DNA of 64,000 nucleotides from Tridacna crocea (Eukaryota > Mollusca > Bivalvia > Cardiida > Cardiidae), in assembly GCA_943736015.1 (NCBI GenBank), contig OX031061.1:12657290-12721289 (forward strand). The letters are read 5' to 3'. Of the stretch, positions 32,780 through 43,750 are shown in pieces; position 1 is the stretch's first letter; each line of letters opens with the position of its first letter. The position numbers and the translations under genes were made by a program. Under the pieces are notes generated by a model that did not search any database, was not told where the DNA came from, and saw only the letters and a list, made by a program, of their open reading frames with translations.

Positions 32780-33009
32780 TTAACTCTTTACCTCATAATC
32801 CCAATTTTTAACACCCCTGTGAAAAAAGCCTTTTGAAAACATTGTGGGAAAAAAGGAGAAAATCCTGGTAACCAGCATTTTCTCCTTTTCCCACAATGTT
32901 GTCGTTCCTTCCTAAACAGAATTCATTATTTTAATCACATTCATTTTGTTGTCTGCAAATGCTTTCAATTTGGACCAGTCTGAAATTTTGTTGTTTGGTA
33001 ATGAGTTAA
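32780..33009 (-). mobile_element. Family A MITE
   Basis: TTAACTCTTTACCTCATAAT to TTTGGTAATGAGTTAA; followed by a stray left-end fragment to about 33075. Confidence 0.88.
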
Positions 33010-33168
33010 TATGTCGTCTGCAAATGCCATCGATAGGGATAAGTCGAAAGTAATGTTGTTTAGAAAAGAGCACAAGTTCAAGTTTGGATTTTTCATTTAT
33101 AGATAAATTATATTTAATTGAATAAACTGTAAAATATTGATACAGTTTCTGTATTCGTTTCTATTATT

Positions 33169-33396
33169 TTAAACTCTTTATCACAATCTCGAGTTTTAGC
33201 AGCCCTGAGAAAGCAGCCTATTGAATACATTGTGAGAAAAAGAGAGAATGCTGGTAACTAGCATTTTCTCCTCTTCCCACCATATATTTCCTTGCTTTTC
33301 AGTAGCAAGTTGTCATGTTATTGGCAATTATTTTGTAGTCTGCAAATGCTTTCAGTTTGGACAAGTCTAAGAAATTGTTTTGTGGTGAAGAGGTAA
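33169..33396 (-). mobile_element. Family A MITE, decayed
   Basis: TTAAACTCTTTATCACAATC to TTGTGGTGAAGAGGTAA. Confidence 0.75.
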
Positions 33397-33544
33397 GGGT
33401 GCAAATCAAAGGCTTGTTATAGTTTCAAGGTGAACCTTGCTGGTCAAGAGTAGATAATTGAGAATTGGGTGTGCAATTGTAATGTAGAGCAGTTTGTATA
33501 ATACAGTAAATGTCTGTAAACTATGAAATATATTAGTTGACTGT

Positions 33545-33765
33545 TTAACCCTTTACCACATGACAAAATTTTAGACCTAATTGAAAGCATTTGCTGGTAA
33601 CAATATCAATGTGGCTCAAATGAAATGAGTTTCTGATAGGGTAGAAAACATTGTGGGAAAAGGAGAAAATGCTGGTAACCAACATTTTCTCCTTTTCCCA
33701 CAATGTTTTCAAAAGCCTTCTCTTTCAGGGGTGTTAAAAGCCGTCATTGTGTGGTAAAGGGTTAG
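33545..33765 (+). mobile_element. Family A MITE
   Basis: TTAACCCTTTACCACATG to GTGTGGTAAAGGGTTAG; near-perfect hairpin. Confidence 0.9.
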
Positions 33766-33789
33766 TTGATAAGCAATGAGGGCTTTTGG

Positions 33790-33855
33790 GGATGGTATAG
33801 ATCAAGATCGGACTGCACAGATTGTGCAGTTTGATCTTTGATCTCCTAGTATACC
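33790..33855. repeat. Family E short palindrome
   Basis: AGATCAAGATCGGACTGCAC facing GTGCAGTTTGATCTTTGATC. Confidence 0.55.
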
Positions 33856-34039
33856 ACCTTGTTGTTTTCTTGAATCTGTTTGATAAAATTTAACCCAAAT
33901 TTCTGTGGATTGTACTTTTAGCTGACTAAACAAAATTGAATCAACATGCTATTGTTTAGTTTTGATAAGACTTAAATTACTAAACCAATTTGTTTGCCTG
34001 CAAATACATGTATATGAAATTTTAAGACTGTATGGAAAG

Positions 34040-34231
34040 ACAATTTGTTGAAAAAGAAGTCTTTTGCAAACGTTGTCGGAGAATGAGAGAATGCTGGTAA
34101 CCAGCATTTTTTGTTTTTCCCGGTGTTGTACATATTCTAGGACAATTACAATCATTTGAATACCATTTGAATTGTCATCTGCAAGTTCCTTCAATCTGGG
34201 CGAGTCTACAATTTTGCTTTCTGGTAAGAGA
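34040..34231 (-). mobile_element. Family A MITE, decayed
   Basis: AACGTTGTCGGAGAATGAGAG with GGTAACCAGCATTTTTT; left-end phrase GTCATCTGCAAGTTCC remains. Confidence 0.6.
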
Positions 34232-34382
34232 TTCAAAGCCCTTCAGTCAGGTTATCTCTGAATGTCATATATTGTGCAGTCTGATCTCAACCCCTCTGAT
34301 TACTGACTTTTCCATTGCAAAAGATGTAAAAAGAACATTTATGTCAGTTAAAAATATCGCTGAGTTGTATTCACCCACCATT

Positions 34383-34610
34383 TTAACCCATTCCCAAACG
34401 ACAAACTTTTAGACTAGTCCAAATTGAAAGCATTTGCAGATGACAATTCAGCTCTTGCTGAAAAGATGATTTCTATCATTGATAGGGTAGAAAACATCGT
34501 GGGAAAAGGAGAAAATGCTGGTACCAGCATTTTCTCCTTTTCCCACAATGTTTTCAAAAGGCTACTTTTCAAGACTCGTAAAAACAAGGGATTGTTTCGG
34601 AAAGGGTTAA
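34383..34610 (+). mobile_element. Family A MITE (CCC-TTTCCC subtype)
   Basis: TTAACCCATTCCCAAACGAC to TTTCGGAAAGGGTTAA; loop one base shorter (GGTACC). Confidence 0.9.
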
Positions 34611-34777
34611 ATTCAGTTTCTAAATTCAGAATTTCAAACTAGCCATCGGAATGGCTTGGATACTCCATTAGATTTTCAAGACTATTTTAGTCATAACATC
34701 TGGCAAAGGTTTAGACATGGTGGATACAAGATCAAATGGCTATTCTCACCATTAGAGTCTTCTCATACACTGTCTAT

Positions 34778-35006
34778 TAAGCCTTCAGCAAACAATCCCT
34801 AGTATCATGAACCTAAAGGAAATGGTCTTTAAAAACATAGTAAGTAAGAGAGAATATGCTGGTTACCAGCATTTTTCTTCTTTTTCCGCTATGTTTTTTA
34901 ACAGTTTCAGACAGCAATAATCTTTTTGAGCCATGTTTAATTTTTTGTTTGCAAATACTTTCAATCCAGTCATATCTAAAATTTTGTCATTTGGAAGAGT
35001 TATATT
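34778..35006 (-). mobile_element. Family A MITE, decayed
   Basis: TTAAGCCTTCAGCAAACAATC to GTCATTTGGAAGAGTTA. Confidence 0.7.
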
Positions 35007-35042
35007 TGCTACAAATGCCTTGAAAGTTAAAGGGGCTGTTTT

Positions 35043-35272
35043 TTAACTCTTTACCAAACGACAAAATTTTAGACTGGTCCAATTTGAAAAGATTTGCAGA
35101 TGACAAATCAAATGTTAATAAAAAGTTGAAATTAGTTTTTGGAGGGGTAGAAAACAATTATGGAAAAAGAAGAAAATGCTGGTTACCAGCATTTTCTTCT
35201 TTTCCCATATTGTTTTCAAAAGGCTTCCCTCTCAGGGTCTTTAAAAGTCGGGATTGTGTGGTAAAGAGTTAA
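35043..35272 (+). mobile_element. Family A MITE
   Basis: TTAACTCTTTACCAAACGAC to GTGTGGTAAAGAGTTAA; CTCTTT at left matched by AAAGAG at right. Confidence 0.92.
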
Positions 35273-35699
35273 TCAGATAAATGATGGATTAAATTTCATA
35301 TCAATAAGATACATTTTTTTGTCCTATTTATAGATAGCATTTGCAAATTCAATTGTAAGTCTTAACATGTGTTTGCCTTATCTTAATGCTGAAAGTGGCA
35401 TGAAACATCATTCAATCATTGTCTTATCTTCAGATATTGTTTTCTCCCGTGATATTAAAAAAGACCAAAAAAAATGCAAGAAATGTTCTATCAGCAACCT
35501 ATTTCTTGAAGTAAGTTTTAGGCTAATGTTTTGCATTTTAGGGCTGTACCAAATAATGCAACAGCAAAGTTTATAGCAACCCTGAAGATGGAGACTTTTG
35601 AAACAGTGTCTCATTTCCCCCATTTTTCATCCTTTTTTCTCCTTTTCTAAGACCCAAATCATAGTACAAGCTATGTTGAGTTCGTCCATTGCAAATGCT

Positions 35700-35912
35700 T
35701 TAGCCCTTTATTAATGACAAATCTAAACACCCTTACGGAAGAAGTGTTTTGAAAACATTGTGGGAAAAGGAGAAAATGCTGGTAACCAGCATTTTCTCCA
35801 TTTCCCACAGTGTTTTCTATCCTATAAAGGTTAAATTCCATTATTTGAGTCCCATTTAAATTGCTTTTCAATTTGGACAAGGCCAGAATTTTGTCACCTG
35901 GTAAAGGGTTAA
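35700..35912 (-). mobile_element. Family A MITE
   Basis: TTAGCCCTTTATTAATGAC to ACCTGGTAAAGGGTTAA. Confidence 0.82.
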
Positions 35913-36308
35913 TAGAGAAAGTTTATTTGTGAGCTCTTGTAGTTTCTTGAGGTTGGACATATTTGTAAATTATATGTTGGAAAGGAAACGCATGGTCCAT
36001 GGCACTGAGGAATGAACTACATTTTATCTTTTTCATGTCAGTAATACCTTTGTCATTTTGTTGTTTGTAAAACTTAATTCATTTATTGTTACGTTTAATT
36101 AGCTTGTGTTACCTTGATATTTGGATATAAGATTTTAGCAATGTCTAGTTAACAGTTTAATGTTTTTTTTTCAAAATCATGACATGCAGAAACTGATGAA
36201 TTTGGTGGTAGAAGGCCTTTATTAAAGCACATTTAGAACTTTCCCTATTGTTAAGAAAGATAACAAAAAAAATGAAGTGAACTTTAGGAAGAGTTGTCCA
36301 TAAGATGA

Positions 36309-36535
36309 TTCCGCCTTTCACCAACTAATCACATGTTTTCATCACTGGGAGGAGAAAAGATTTTCTGAAAACATTATTAGAAGAAGGCACTGCATTTTCT
36401 CCTTTTTCTCACAATATTTACTTCTTTTTCTAAAATTAGTAAAATCATTTGAGGTGTACATGTAGTTGCCTAGTTCATTGCAAATGCTTTCTGATTTGAT
36501 AAGTCTACAATTTTGTTGCTTAGGAAAGTTTTAAT
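36309..36535 (-). mobile_element. Family A MITE, decayed
   Basis: TTCCGCCTTTCACCAAC to TGCTTAGGAAAGTTTTAA; hairpin arms no longer fully pair. Confidence 0.6.
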
Positions 36536-36629
36536 TCTTTCCATGTCAAATTAAAAAACCCAACCTTTCATCAGCTGAAACTTCAATCCAATCAAATTCA
36601 GACTTGTAGGATTGAATATACAATAGGCA

Positions 36630-36700
36630 GCATAGATCCAAGATCAGACTGCAAGTTTTGTACAGTCAGATCTTGATCTTTTTTTGTTGTCCTGAAAAGC
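36630..36700. repeat. Family E short palindrome
   Basis: AAGATCAGACTGCAAG facing TACAGTCAGATCTTGATC. Confidence 0.55.
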
Positions 36701-36751
36701 ACCTTGTTTTGGCTTATTGCATAGAAAGGGTTAATGCGAGTCATGGTTGTT

Positions 36752-36980
36752 TAACCCTTTCCCAAACAATCCCTGGTTTTTATGGGTCTAGAATAGTTGC
36801 CTTTTGAAAACATTGTGGGAAAAGGAGAAAATGCTGGTAACCAGCATTTTTTTCCTTTTCCCACAATGTTTTCTACCCTATCATAGACAGAAATCATCTT
36901 TTCAGCAAGAGTTGAATTGTCGTCTGCAAATGCTTTCAATTTGGTCCAGTCCAAATGTTTGTCGTTTTGGAAAGGGTTAA
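36752..36980 (-). mobile_element. Family A MITE (CCC-TTTCCC subtype)
   Basis: TTAACCCTTTCCCAAACAATC to TTTTGGAAAGGGTTAA. It is the uninterrupted counterpart of 2430-2883. Confidence 0.92.
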
Positions 36981-37202
36981 CTCTATAGATGACAAAATTT
37001 TAGACTGGTCTAAATTACAAGTATTAGCAGATGACAAAGTTAAAGTGGCTCAACAACAGTCATATGTTTTGGGAAGGGTAGAAAATATTGTGGGAAAAGG
37101 AGAAAATGCTGGTCACCAGCATTTTCTCCTTTTCCCACAATGTTTTCAGAAGCCTTCTTTCTCAGAGTTTTGAAAATTGGGGATTGTTTGGTAAAGGGTT
37201 AA
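36977..37202 (+). mobile_element. Family A MITE sharing TTAA with the previous one
   Basis: Left terminus shortened (TTAACTCTATAGATGAC), right TTTGGTAAAGGGTTAA. Tail-to-head pair in opposite orientations. Confidence 0.88.
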
Positions 37203-37604
37203 AAGTAGCCAGTGTAACTAAACAGTTTCATTATGAATGATATGGTTGTACTCCAAAAGGAAGTTACATGTAGGCCTATGTGGGATATTCATGAAGAACT
37301 GGTTCTGCCTCGAAAGCATTCATGAACTACATGTTCTTGTACTTAAGAACTGTACAATAAATATTCATGAACCACCTCTAGACTTAAATTGAAAATATTC
37401 ATGAACAAAAGGTTCTTAAAACTGCATGGAGTTTTTTCATGATCTACATGTATTTCAAGAATTATTCTAAGAATGATGATGACCTAAACATATTTCAAGA
37501 ATTGTGAGGGGAAAATTTCATGAACATCGAATACTTGTAGCACATACTACTATTCATAAAGTTCACGAGCGACTGATACATATAGTACTTTTTTTTTTTC
37601 TTTT

Positions 37605-37833
37605 TTAACTCTTTACCATACAATCCCAACTTTTAACGACCCTGAGAAAGAGGCCTTTTGAAAACATTGTGGGAAAAGGAGTAAATGCTGGTAATAAGCA
37701 TTTTCTCATTTTCTCACAATGTTTTCTTCCCTGCTGGAAACAAATTTCAATTTTTAAGTTACATTTATTTTGTCATCTGCAAGTGCTTTCAATTTGGACC
37801 AGTCTAAAATTTTGTTGTTTGGTAAAGGGTTAA
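37605..37833 (-). mobile_element. Family A MITE
   Basis: TTAACTCTTTACCATACAATC to TTTGGTAAAGGGTTAA. Confidence 0.9.
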
Positions 37834-38253
37834 ATCATTAAGTACTGATACATGCAGTAATTGAGAATGTTCATGAAATGCAGATAGATGTAGTAGAAGA
37901 GCTGTATGTAGAAGTCATGGCCTACTGATACATGTAGTACAAGAAATATACAGAAAGTTCATAAACTATAGGTATATGTAGGAACATTTTTTTTAAGAAT
38001 ATCCATAAACTACTGATTTATTTAGCACAAGAGACCTACTGAGAATGTCCATGAGCTATTGCATCAAGAACTGTGTCAAGAGTAAGCATGACCTATTGAA
38101 ATGTATGGATAATGTTCATGAATTACTAGAATAGGTTGTACAAGAACTCTTGAAAATAGTCAGGAACTACTGGTCCCATTTAGTATAAGAACCATATTGA
38201 GAACTTCCTTGAGCTACTAATACAAGAAATGTACAGATAATACCGTATTTATT

Positions 38254-38482
38254 TTAACTCTTTACCAAACAACAAAATTATAGACGGGTCCAAATTGAAA
38301 ACACTTGCAGACGACAAAATAGAAGTAACCAGAAAATTGAAATTTGTTTCAAGCCGGGTAGAAGACATTGTGGGAAAAGGAGAAAATGCTGGTTACCAGC
38401 ATTTTCTCCTTTTTCCACAATGTTTTCAAAAGGCTTCTATCTTAAGGTTGTTAAAACCAGGGATTGTGTGGTAAAGGGTTAA
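38254..38482 (+). mobile_element. Family A MITE
   Basis: TTAACTCTTTACCAAACAAC to GTGTGGTAAAGGGTTAA. Confidence 0.92.
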
Positions 38483-38666
38483 TGGAATTGATAAATCTGA
38501 ACTGTACGAAGAATGTGTATGAACTACATGTATATGTACCAGGAAAAAAAACTTATTTAGAATATTCATGGGCTATGTGTAGTTTAGATATAATGTAGTT
38601 CAAGATCAGTCTACATACCATAAGAATAGGCTATTGATTCAATTTGCTTTTATCTTGTGTACAAGT

Positions 38667-38758
38667 TTAACCCTTTACCATACAATCCCTGGCTTTTACA
38701 ACCTTGAGATAGAAGCCTCGGGTCTATTAAAACTCAGGATTGTTTGGTGTGGAGTTAA
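38667..38758. mobile_element. Foldback form: two right ends, hairpin lost
   Basis: TTAACCCTTTACCATACAATC faces GGATTGTTTGGTGTGGAGTTAA across 92 bp; a left-end fragment follows to about 38822. Confidence 0.7.
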
Positions 38759-38950
38759 TTTTCTAGTGCAAATGCTTTCAATCCAGAGGAATTTAAAACT
38801 TTGTCCTCGGATAAAAAGTTAGCAATCTCAAGGCCAAACCTAGGCACCTGTACTAAATTCAGTTGCTATTGTAGACAGTTTAGGTCAAGATAAGGCAAGA
38901 TAAGTTTGATCTTCCATCTCCAGTGTCTGGTACTCTTGTAAGAATCATTC

Positions 38951-39176
38951 TTAACCCTTTCCCAAACAAGCCCTGGTTTTTACGTGTCTGCATTAAAAGT
39001 CTTTTGAAAACACTGTGGGAAAAAGAGAAATTGCTCGTAATGAGCAATTTCTCCTTTTCCCACAGTGGTTTCTACCCATTTTGAGAACTTCCTGCCATTT
39101 TCTCCAAATCTAAAATTATCGTCTGCAAACTCTTTTGGTTTGGAAGAGTCCAATATTTGTTGTTTGGGAAAGGGAA
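38951..39176 (-). mobile_element. Family A MITE with family B-type loop
   Basis: Family A termini (TTAACCCTTTCCCAAACAAG) but loop GAAATTGCTCGTAATGAGC, as in family B; arms AAAACACTGTGGG. Confidence 0.85.
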
Positions 39177-39200
39177 AAATCTATCGCTAAATTTCTACAT

Positions 39201-39428
39201 TTAACTCTTTACCAAACGACAAAATTGTAGACTGGTCCGAATTGAAAGCACTTGCAGACGACAAATTATATGTCACCTAAAAATTGAAATTTGTTTCCAG
39301 CAGGGTAAAAAAAAAAACCATTGTGGGAAAAGGAGAAAATGCTGGTTACAAGCATTTTCTCATTTTCCCACAATGTTTTCAAAAGGCTTCTATCTCAGGG
39401 TCGTTAAAAGTCGGGATTGTGTGGTAAG
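39201..39428 (+). mobile_element. Family A MITE
   Basis: TTAACTCTTTACCAAACGAC to GATTGTGTGGTAAG; right TTAA lost; a run of A interrupts the left arm. Confidence 0.88.
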
Positions 39429-39479
39429 ACTGTTATTCTTGATAGAAATCATGAATTTTTTTTTTTGTTCCTCATAAGT

Positions 39480-39968
39480 TGATGCAATACAATACATCTC
39501 AAGTTTTTCAGGACCCTGGAAAAGAAAGCTTTAAGGTCTTGAAAACATTGTAAGAAAAGAAGAAAATGATGCTTAACCCTTTCCCAAACGACAAACTTTT
39601 TGACTAGACCAAATCGAAAGCATATGGAGACGACAATTCAACTCCTGCTGAAAGGATTATTTCTGTCTATGATAGGGTAGAAAACATTGTGGGAAAAGGA
39701 GAAAATGCTGGTTACCAGCATTTTCTCCTTTTCCCACAAGGTTTTCAAAAGACTACTATTCCAGACCCGTAAAAACCAGGGATTGTTTGGGAAAGGGTTA
39801 TGGTCTTGAAAACAATGTAAGAAAAGAAGAAAATGATGCTTAACGACATTCTCTTCTTTTCCCACAATGTTTCCAGCTCTCTTAGAAGCGAGCTATATTT
39901 TTTGTGGCACCACTGATTTGTTGTCTTCAAATGCTTTACTGTTTTGTTGTGTAGTCAAGAGATATAAT
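39480..39968 (-). mobile_element. Family A MITE, hosting another copy
   Basis: Flanks of the insert at 39573-39800 read AGGACCCTGGAAAAGAAAG on one side and TTTGTTGTGTAGTCAAGAG on the other. A 42-bp stretch of the host is present on both sides of the insert. Confidence 0.75.
39573..39800 (+). mobile_element. Family A MITE (CCC-TTTCCC subtype), nested
   Basis: TTAACCCTTTCCCAAACGAC to TTTGGGAAAGGGTTA. Confidence 0.9.
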
Positions 39969-39991
39969 CTGGACCAGTCTGAAATTTTGTT

Positions 39992-40217
39992 GTTAAGATT
40001 TCACACACGACTAAATTTTAGACCTGCCTGATATTGAGAGGATTTGCAGGCGGTAATTTAAGTGTAGCGCAAGTCGAGAGATTTGGCTATGAGAGAATGG
40101 AAAACATATAGGAAAAATGAAAAAGAAAAGGCATTTTTTTTCTTGTGTGGCCACAATGTTTTGAGAAGTTTTCTTCTCCAGGGTCAGAAATCACCGGGAT
40201 TGTATGGTAAATGGTTG
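39992..40217 (+). mobile_element. Family A MITE, decayed
   Basis: TTAAGATTTCACACACGAC to GTATGGTAAATGGTTGA; hairpin poorly paired. Confidence 0.65.
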
Positions 40218-40489
40218 AAGATCTAATTTACAGGTACCTGTTTTGTGCCACAAAATTATGTCAAACTAGATTGGTTGTCATTATTGAATAGTTCGTCCTG
40301 AATAGAGTGTCCAAGATGTTGTTTATTAAGTAGAATCATGTGATAGAACATGTACATGGTTCTAACCTGTGTTTTTTTTCTGTAGTTTTATGTTTACTTT
40401 GAAAAATTTAAAAGACTATAGTGATATAAAATGATAATGTCAACATACATGTGTAGACTCTAGTTTACTCATTTATGAGCTCAGCTTCT

Positions 40490-40580
40490 GTAACCCTTTA
40501 CCAAACAATACATGTTTTTTTACGACCCGGAGAAAGAAGCCTTTTGAAAATATTGTGGGAAAAGGAGAAAATGCTGGTAA
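40490..40580 (-). mobile_element. Family A MITE, cut at the hairpin loop
   Basis: AACCCTTTACCAAACAAT through GGAGAAAATGCTGGTAA, then unrelated sequence. Confidence 0.7.
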
Positions 40581-40592
40581 ATAATACCTAAT

Positions 40593-40920
40593 TACTGCGT
40601 TAAAGAGATGTCTTTTTAGCTCAGTAGTTATGGTATTGGTCGTTTAATCCATTACCACACAATCCTTACTTTTGACGCACCTGGAAAAGAAGCCTTCTGG
40701 AAATATTGTGGGAAAAGGAGAAAATGCTGGTAGCCAGCATTTTCTCCTTTTCCCACAATGTTTTCTACCCTTCACAAAATGAAATTCAAATTTTCAGTCA
40801 CTTTCATTCTGTCATCTACAAATGCTTTCGATTTGGACAAGCCTAAAATTTTGTCATTTGGTAATGATTTAAACCGAAAAACGAGGTTATGTGTCCGCAC
40901 GGGTTCGAATCTCGCCACGT
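40593..40920 (+). mobile_element. tRNA-like SINE head split by a family A MITE
   Basis: TTTTAGCTCAGTAGTTATGG (A-box-like) lies left of the MITE; GGGTTCGAATCTCGCC (a perfect B box) lies right of it. Joined at TTAA they would have A-to-B spacing like a tRNA-derived promoter. Confidence 0.6.
40643..40872 (-). mobile_element. Family A MITE inside the tRNA-like head
   Basis: TTAATCCATTACCACAC to TTTGGTAATGATTTAA. Confidence 0.9.
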
Positions 40921-41082
40921 ACGGTTTGTATTTCAGCTATGCATTTGCTGCGAACTGTCATGTTCGTAAGATGGTTACCTTCCCGTTACCTTGTGAAAGA
41001 GTTTTGGACAAGCTGTGGTAAAATAACCGAAAAATATATCATTGAAAACGGCACATAAAACCAAACTGACCAGTTCATATAT

Positions 41083-41573
41083 CTTTATTATACTGCAATG
41101 AAATTTCTCGCGATCTGATTGGATAATATGCACTAAACATATAATTATATCATGTACACTGGCAAAGCCAACATAAAGGCAGTGTCCCTTTCGGGAGCCC
41201 CGTGTACATGACTACACTATCAACACAACGTTCAAAATGGCGGAGTCAATCAAGATTTACATAAGATTATGCACCAAGCTACACGTTTTCGCACGTGGTA
41301 CCAAAGCTTCAGTGACGTCAGTTCCGTGTGACGTCAGTTTTCGCTGAATTGGGACACTCAGAAGGGAAATAGTACTTCGTCAGCGTTCTCAATTTTTTAA
41401 CCGAACAAACATGTAAAATTCGCTATTTAACAATCATTAGAATGATAAAACTTTGCAGTATAATAAATTAGTTGTACGGTCAGGTGGCAGGGGACTCGGA
41501 AACTTGTTCACAGCTGTGGTAAATCATGTCGCCACCTCGCCTACACGTCCCCTACCACATGACCGTACAACTA
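41083..41573 (+). mobile_element. Family H element, about 490 bp
   Basis: TTATTATACTGCAA near the left is inverted as TTGCAGTATAATAA near 41456, followed by a 105-bp stem-loop AGTTGTACGGTC to GACCGTACAACT. The interior carries AAAATGGCGG and two TGACGTCA (41313-41320, 41329-41336). An inverted second copy is at 51071-51595. Confidence 0.75.
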
Positions 41574-41587
41574 GACCTAATAGGAAG

Positions 41588-42250
41588 ATCTCCCTACAGG
41601 TGGGGAGAGTATAGGACTTGTAAACGTCTTGTTTCAATTCACTTGAGGGTAAGGGTTCGATACCCATGGCTGTTCATCTGAAATTACCAATAGTCTTTCG
41701 GTTGAGACCTTAAACCAAGATTATGTATGACGGTGCATTACTCCGAGTATGTTAAAGAACCAGGCGTAACTAAGGATGCGTTTCGTCCTGCGTTTCGTCC
41801 TGTATCTGCACTATCCCCTGGAATATCGTTGTCTGCGCATGTCATATTCTTCGAAGATTCAACTGTCTTATATGACTCATCACTAACCCCAAAAGCGGGC
41901 TGACTGTAATATCACGCTCTATAAAGTAGTAATGTAGAAAATAGCTTTTATCAATACGTTTGAGGAGAAATGAGACCTGCTTTAGCTCCAGATTTCTCTA
42001 GACTGCAGATTAATGCTGAGTGAATTGCACGAAGTAGCGTTTTATTGAGTAAACATTTATTTTAATTTGAAACTCAAAGTAACGGTTGTCGCGTAGGAAA
42101 GTGGTTCGGTTCTGTGCCCAAGATGCCCAAATTGGATAGATGAGTATTAATAGAGTGCCATCTAGCGGGAGATAATGCTGTCCAGAATATAACCAACAGC
42201 TCTCATAGGGGCGTTGCCCATTAGCAACCGGTGGCGACAATAAATAAACG
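41588..42250 (+). mobile_element. tRNA-derived SINE split by a family D element
   Basis: Same family as 482-785 (CATCTGAAATTACCAATAG, TTAAAGAACCAGGC, GCAACCGGTGGCGACAATAA). The body is interrupted at 41827-42177. TTCGTCCTGCGTTTCGTCCTG shows a small tandem duplication. Confidence 0.75.
41827..42177 (-). mobile_element. Family D element inserted in a SINE
   Basis: CGTTGTCTGCGCATG to GCGGGAGATAATG. Flanked by CTGGAATAT and, a few bases out, CCAGAATAT. Confidence 0.8.
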
Positions 42251-42471
42251 CAAAGTCAATCAAATAACTAAACTCTATCATCGGGAATTTGAATTAGGCA
42301 GTGAAAAAAAAGTGAAATATTGAAAATAAAGATGTCTTTAGCGATTCACTGTGTTATCTTGCAATGTTATCATTACAAGTGGACCCCCTAGGTCGTTTTG
42401 AACGGTTGTTTCCGTTTGAAAGAATGTCGTCATCATTACAGGGTGCCTTTGTCTGACAAGGGTGTTAACTT

Positions 42472-42624
42472 TTAACCTTTAACCCCAACTTTTAAGGACC
42501 TTGAGTCTAAAAGAAATCGGAAACGAGGGAAAAACCCTGGCATTTTCCCCTTTTCGTACAGTATTTTCAAAAGTCCTTTAACCCAGGGTATTAAAAAAAC
42601 AGAATTGTTTGGTGAAAGGTTTAA
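42472..42624. mobile_element. Foldback form: two family A right ends
   Basis: CCCCAACTTTTAAGGACC at left faces TTTAACCCAGGGTATTAAA and AATTGTTTGGTGAAAGG at right; shortened hairpin. Confidence 0.65.
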
Positions 42625-42827
42625 CTCATGACCAAACGACAATCGAAAGCATTTGCAGACGACAAAATAAAAGTGACTGAAAATTTGATAATTGTTTTGT
42701 GAAGGGTAGGAAACATTGTGGGAATAGGAGAAAATGGTGGTTACCAGCATTTTCTCCAATTCCCACAATGTTTTCTAGAGGGTTTTTTCTCAGGGTCGTC
42801 AAATGTAGGGATTGTGATAATGGGATA
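42621..42827 (+). mobile_element. Family A MITE
   Basis: Shares TTAA with the preceding foldback copy; CTCATGACCAAACGAC to GGATTGTGATAATGGGATAA. Confidence 0.85.
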
Positions 42828-42829
42828 AC

Positions 42830-43740
42830 ACAATAGGTGAATGTAATGACAATTACAACATTCAGTCGAAACATTCAGCCCATTATCAACATTGGATAGG
42901 TTAATCTCTCGCGTATTAATACGCAACACTTAACCGCAGGGATTACTTTTCACCCATTTATCACGTAGCACTTGTATTGCAGTGGAAAACATAACCGTTC
43001 AATCTTTTAAGCAGGATTTGTCAATGTCCACTTTATTAATACGCTATTTATTAAAACATTATTTTACTTTTCTTTTCTTTTTGTGAACCGTGACTAAAAC
43101 ATTAGCAACCATAATGATCAATCTATTTCACGCAATTTATAAATATACTGCTAAAAAAAATTAAAGGGTTATTCGTCCTTCACTTCGATCGCAAGATTTT
43201 TTTTTTAGAACAGGACAATGCAAATTATTTTCTTCTCATACGTTTATTCAGTCTTGATACAGTAAAATCTCAGAACAGGCTAAACAATGCGGTTGGCACA
43301 AAAGATGTACGGGCTATTCCTGTCAAAGCCGTTTTTTTTTTTTTTTTTTCTTATTATTATTTTATATGCCACGTAGACTTTTTAGAGAATCGGAGGTGTC
43401 ATTATTTCATCTCGTCCTCTTCTTTCATTAGTTCTGACAAGAATAAGAACAAAAGATTGGAAAAAAATGAGCTGTTTAATAAAAGAACTAATCTCTTGGT
43501 TTTCTTCTTAACATGGCTTATAAGCGTTTAAAATAGAACAAACAAGAAAACCATTGAGACATTTTATCTAGTGAGAATATAAGCTGATGGTTTTCAGAGC
43601 ACAAGTGAAAGATTTGAATTTCAGCATTTGTGTGATCCTTTAATTCTTCTGAGCAGTGTATTTCATTATTTCTTGAATCTCACGAATTAAATGAATGAGT
43701 GTTTATGAAAATTACAACATTCAGTAGAAACGTTCAAACC
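42830..43740. other. No gene seen
   Basis: AT-rich sequence with poly-T near 43333-43350. The phrase ACATTCAGTCGAAAC ... CATTATCAACATTGG near 42860 recurs near 43718 and 44070, so the tract may be part of a larger repeat. Confidence 0.45.
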
Positions 43741-43750
43741 ATTATCAACA

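Larger units (their letters stand above)
37230..38600. repeat. Degenerate minisatellite, TTCATGAACTAC motif
   Basis: ATTCATGAA and variants recur near 37288, 37317, 37362, 37398, 37518, 37870, 37959, 38050 and 38113, often followed by a CTACATGTA-type phrase and ACAAGAA. Spacing is irregular (about 30-60 bp). Two family A elements interrupt it. Confidence 0.55.

Noticed and set aside
22496-40220. Regularly spaced palindromes resembling a CRISPR array
   Set aside because: Units are complete ~228-bp transposons with TTAA borders in both orientations, in a eukaryotic intron-containing locus; spacing is irregular.
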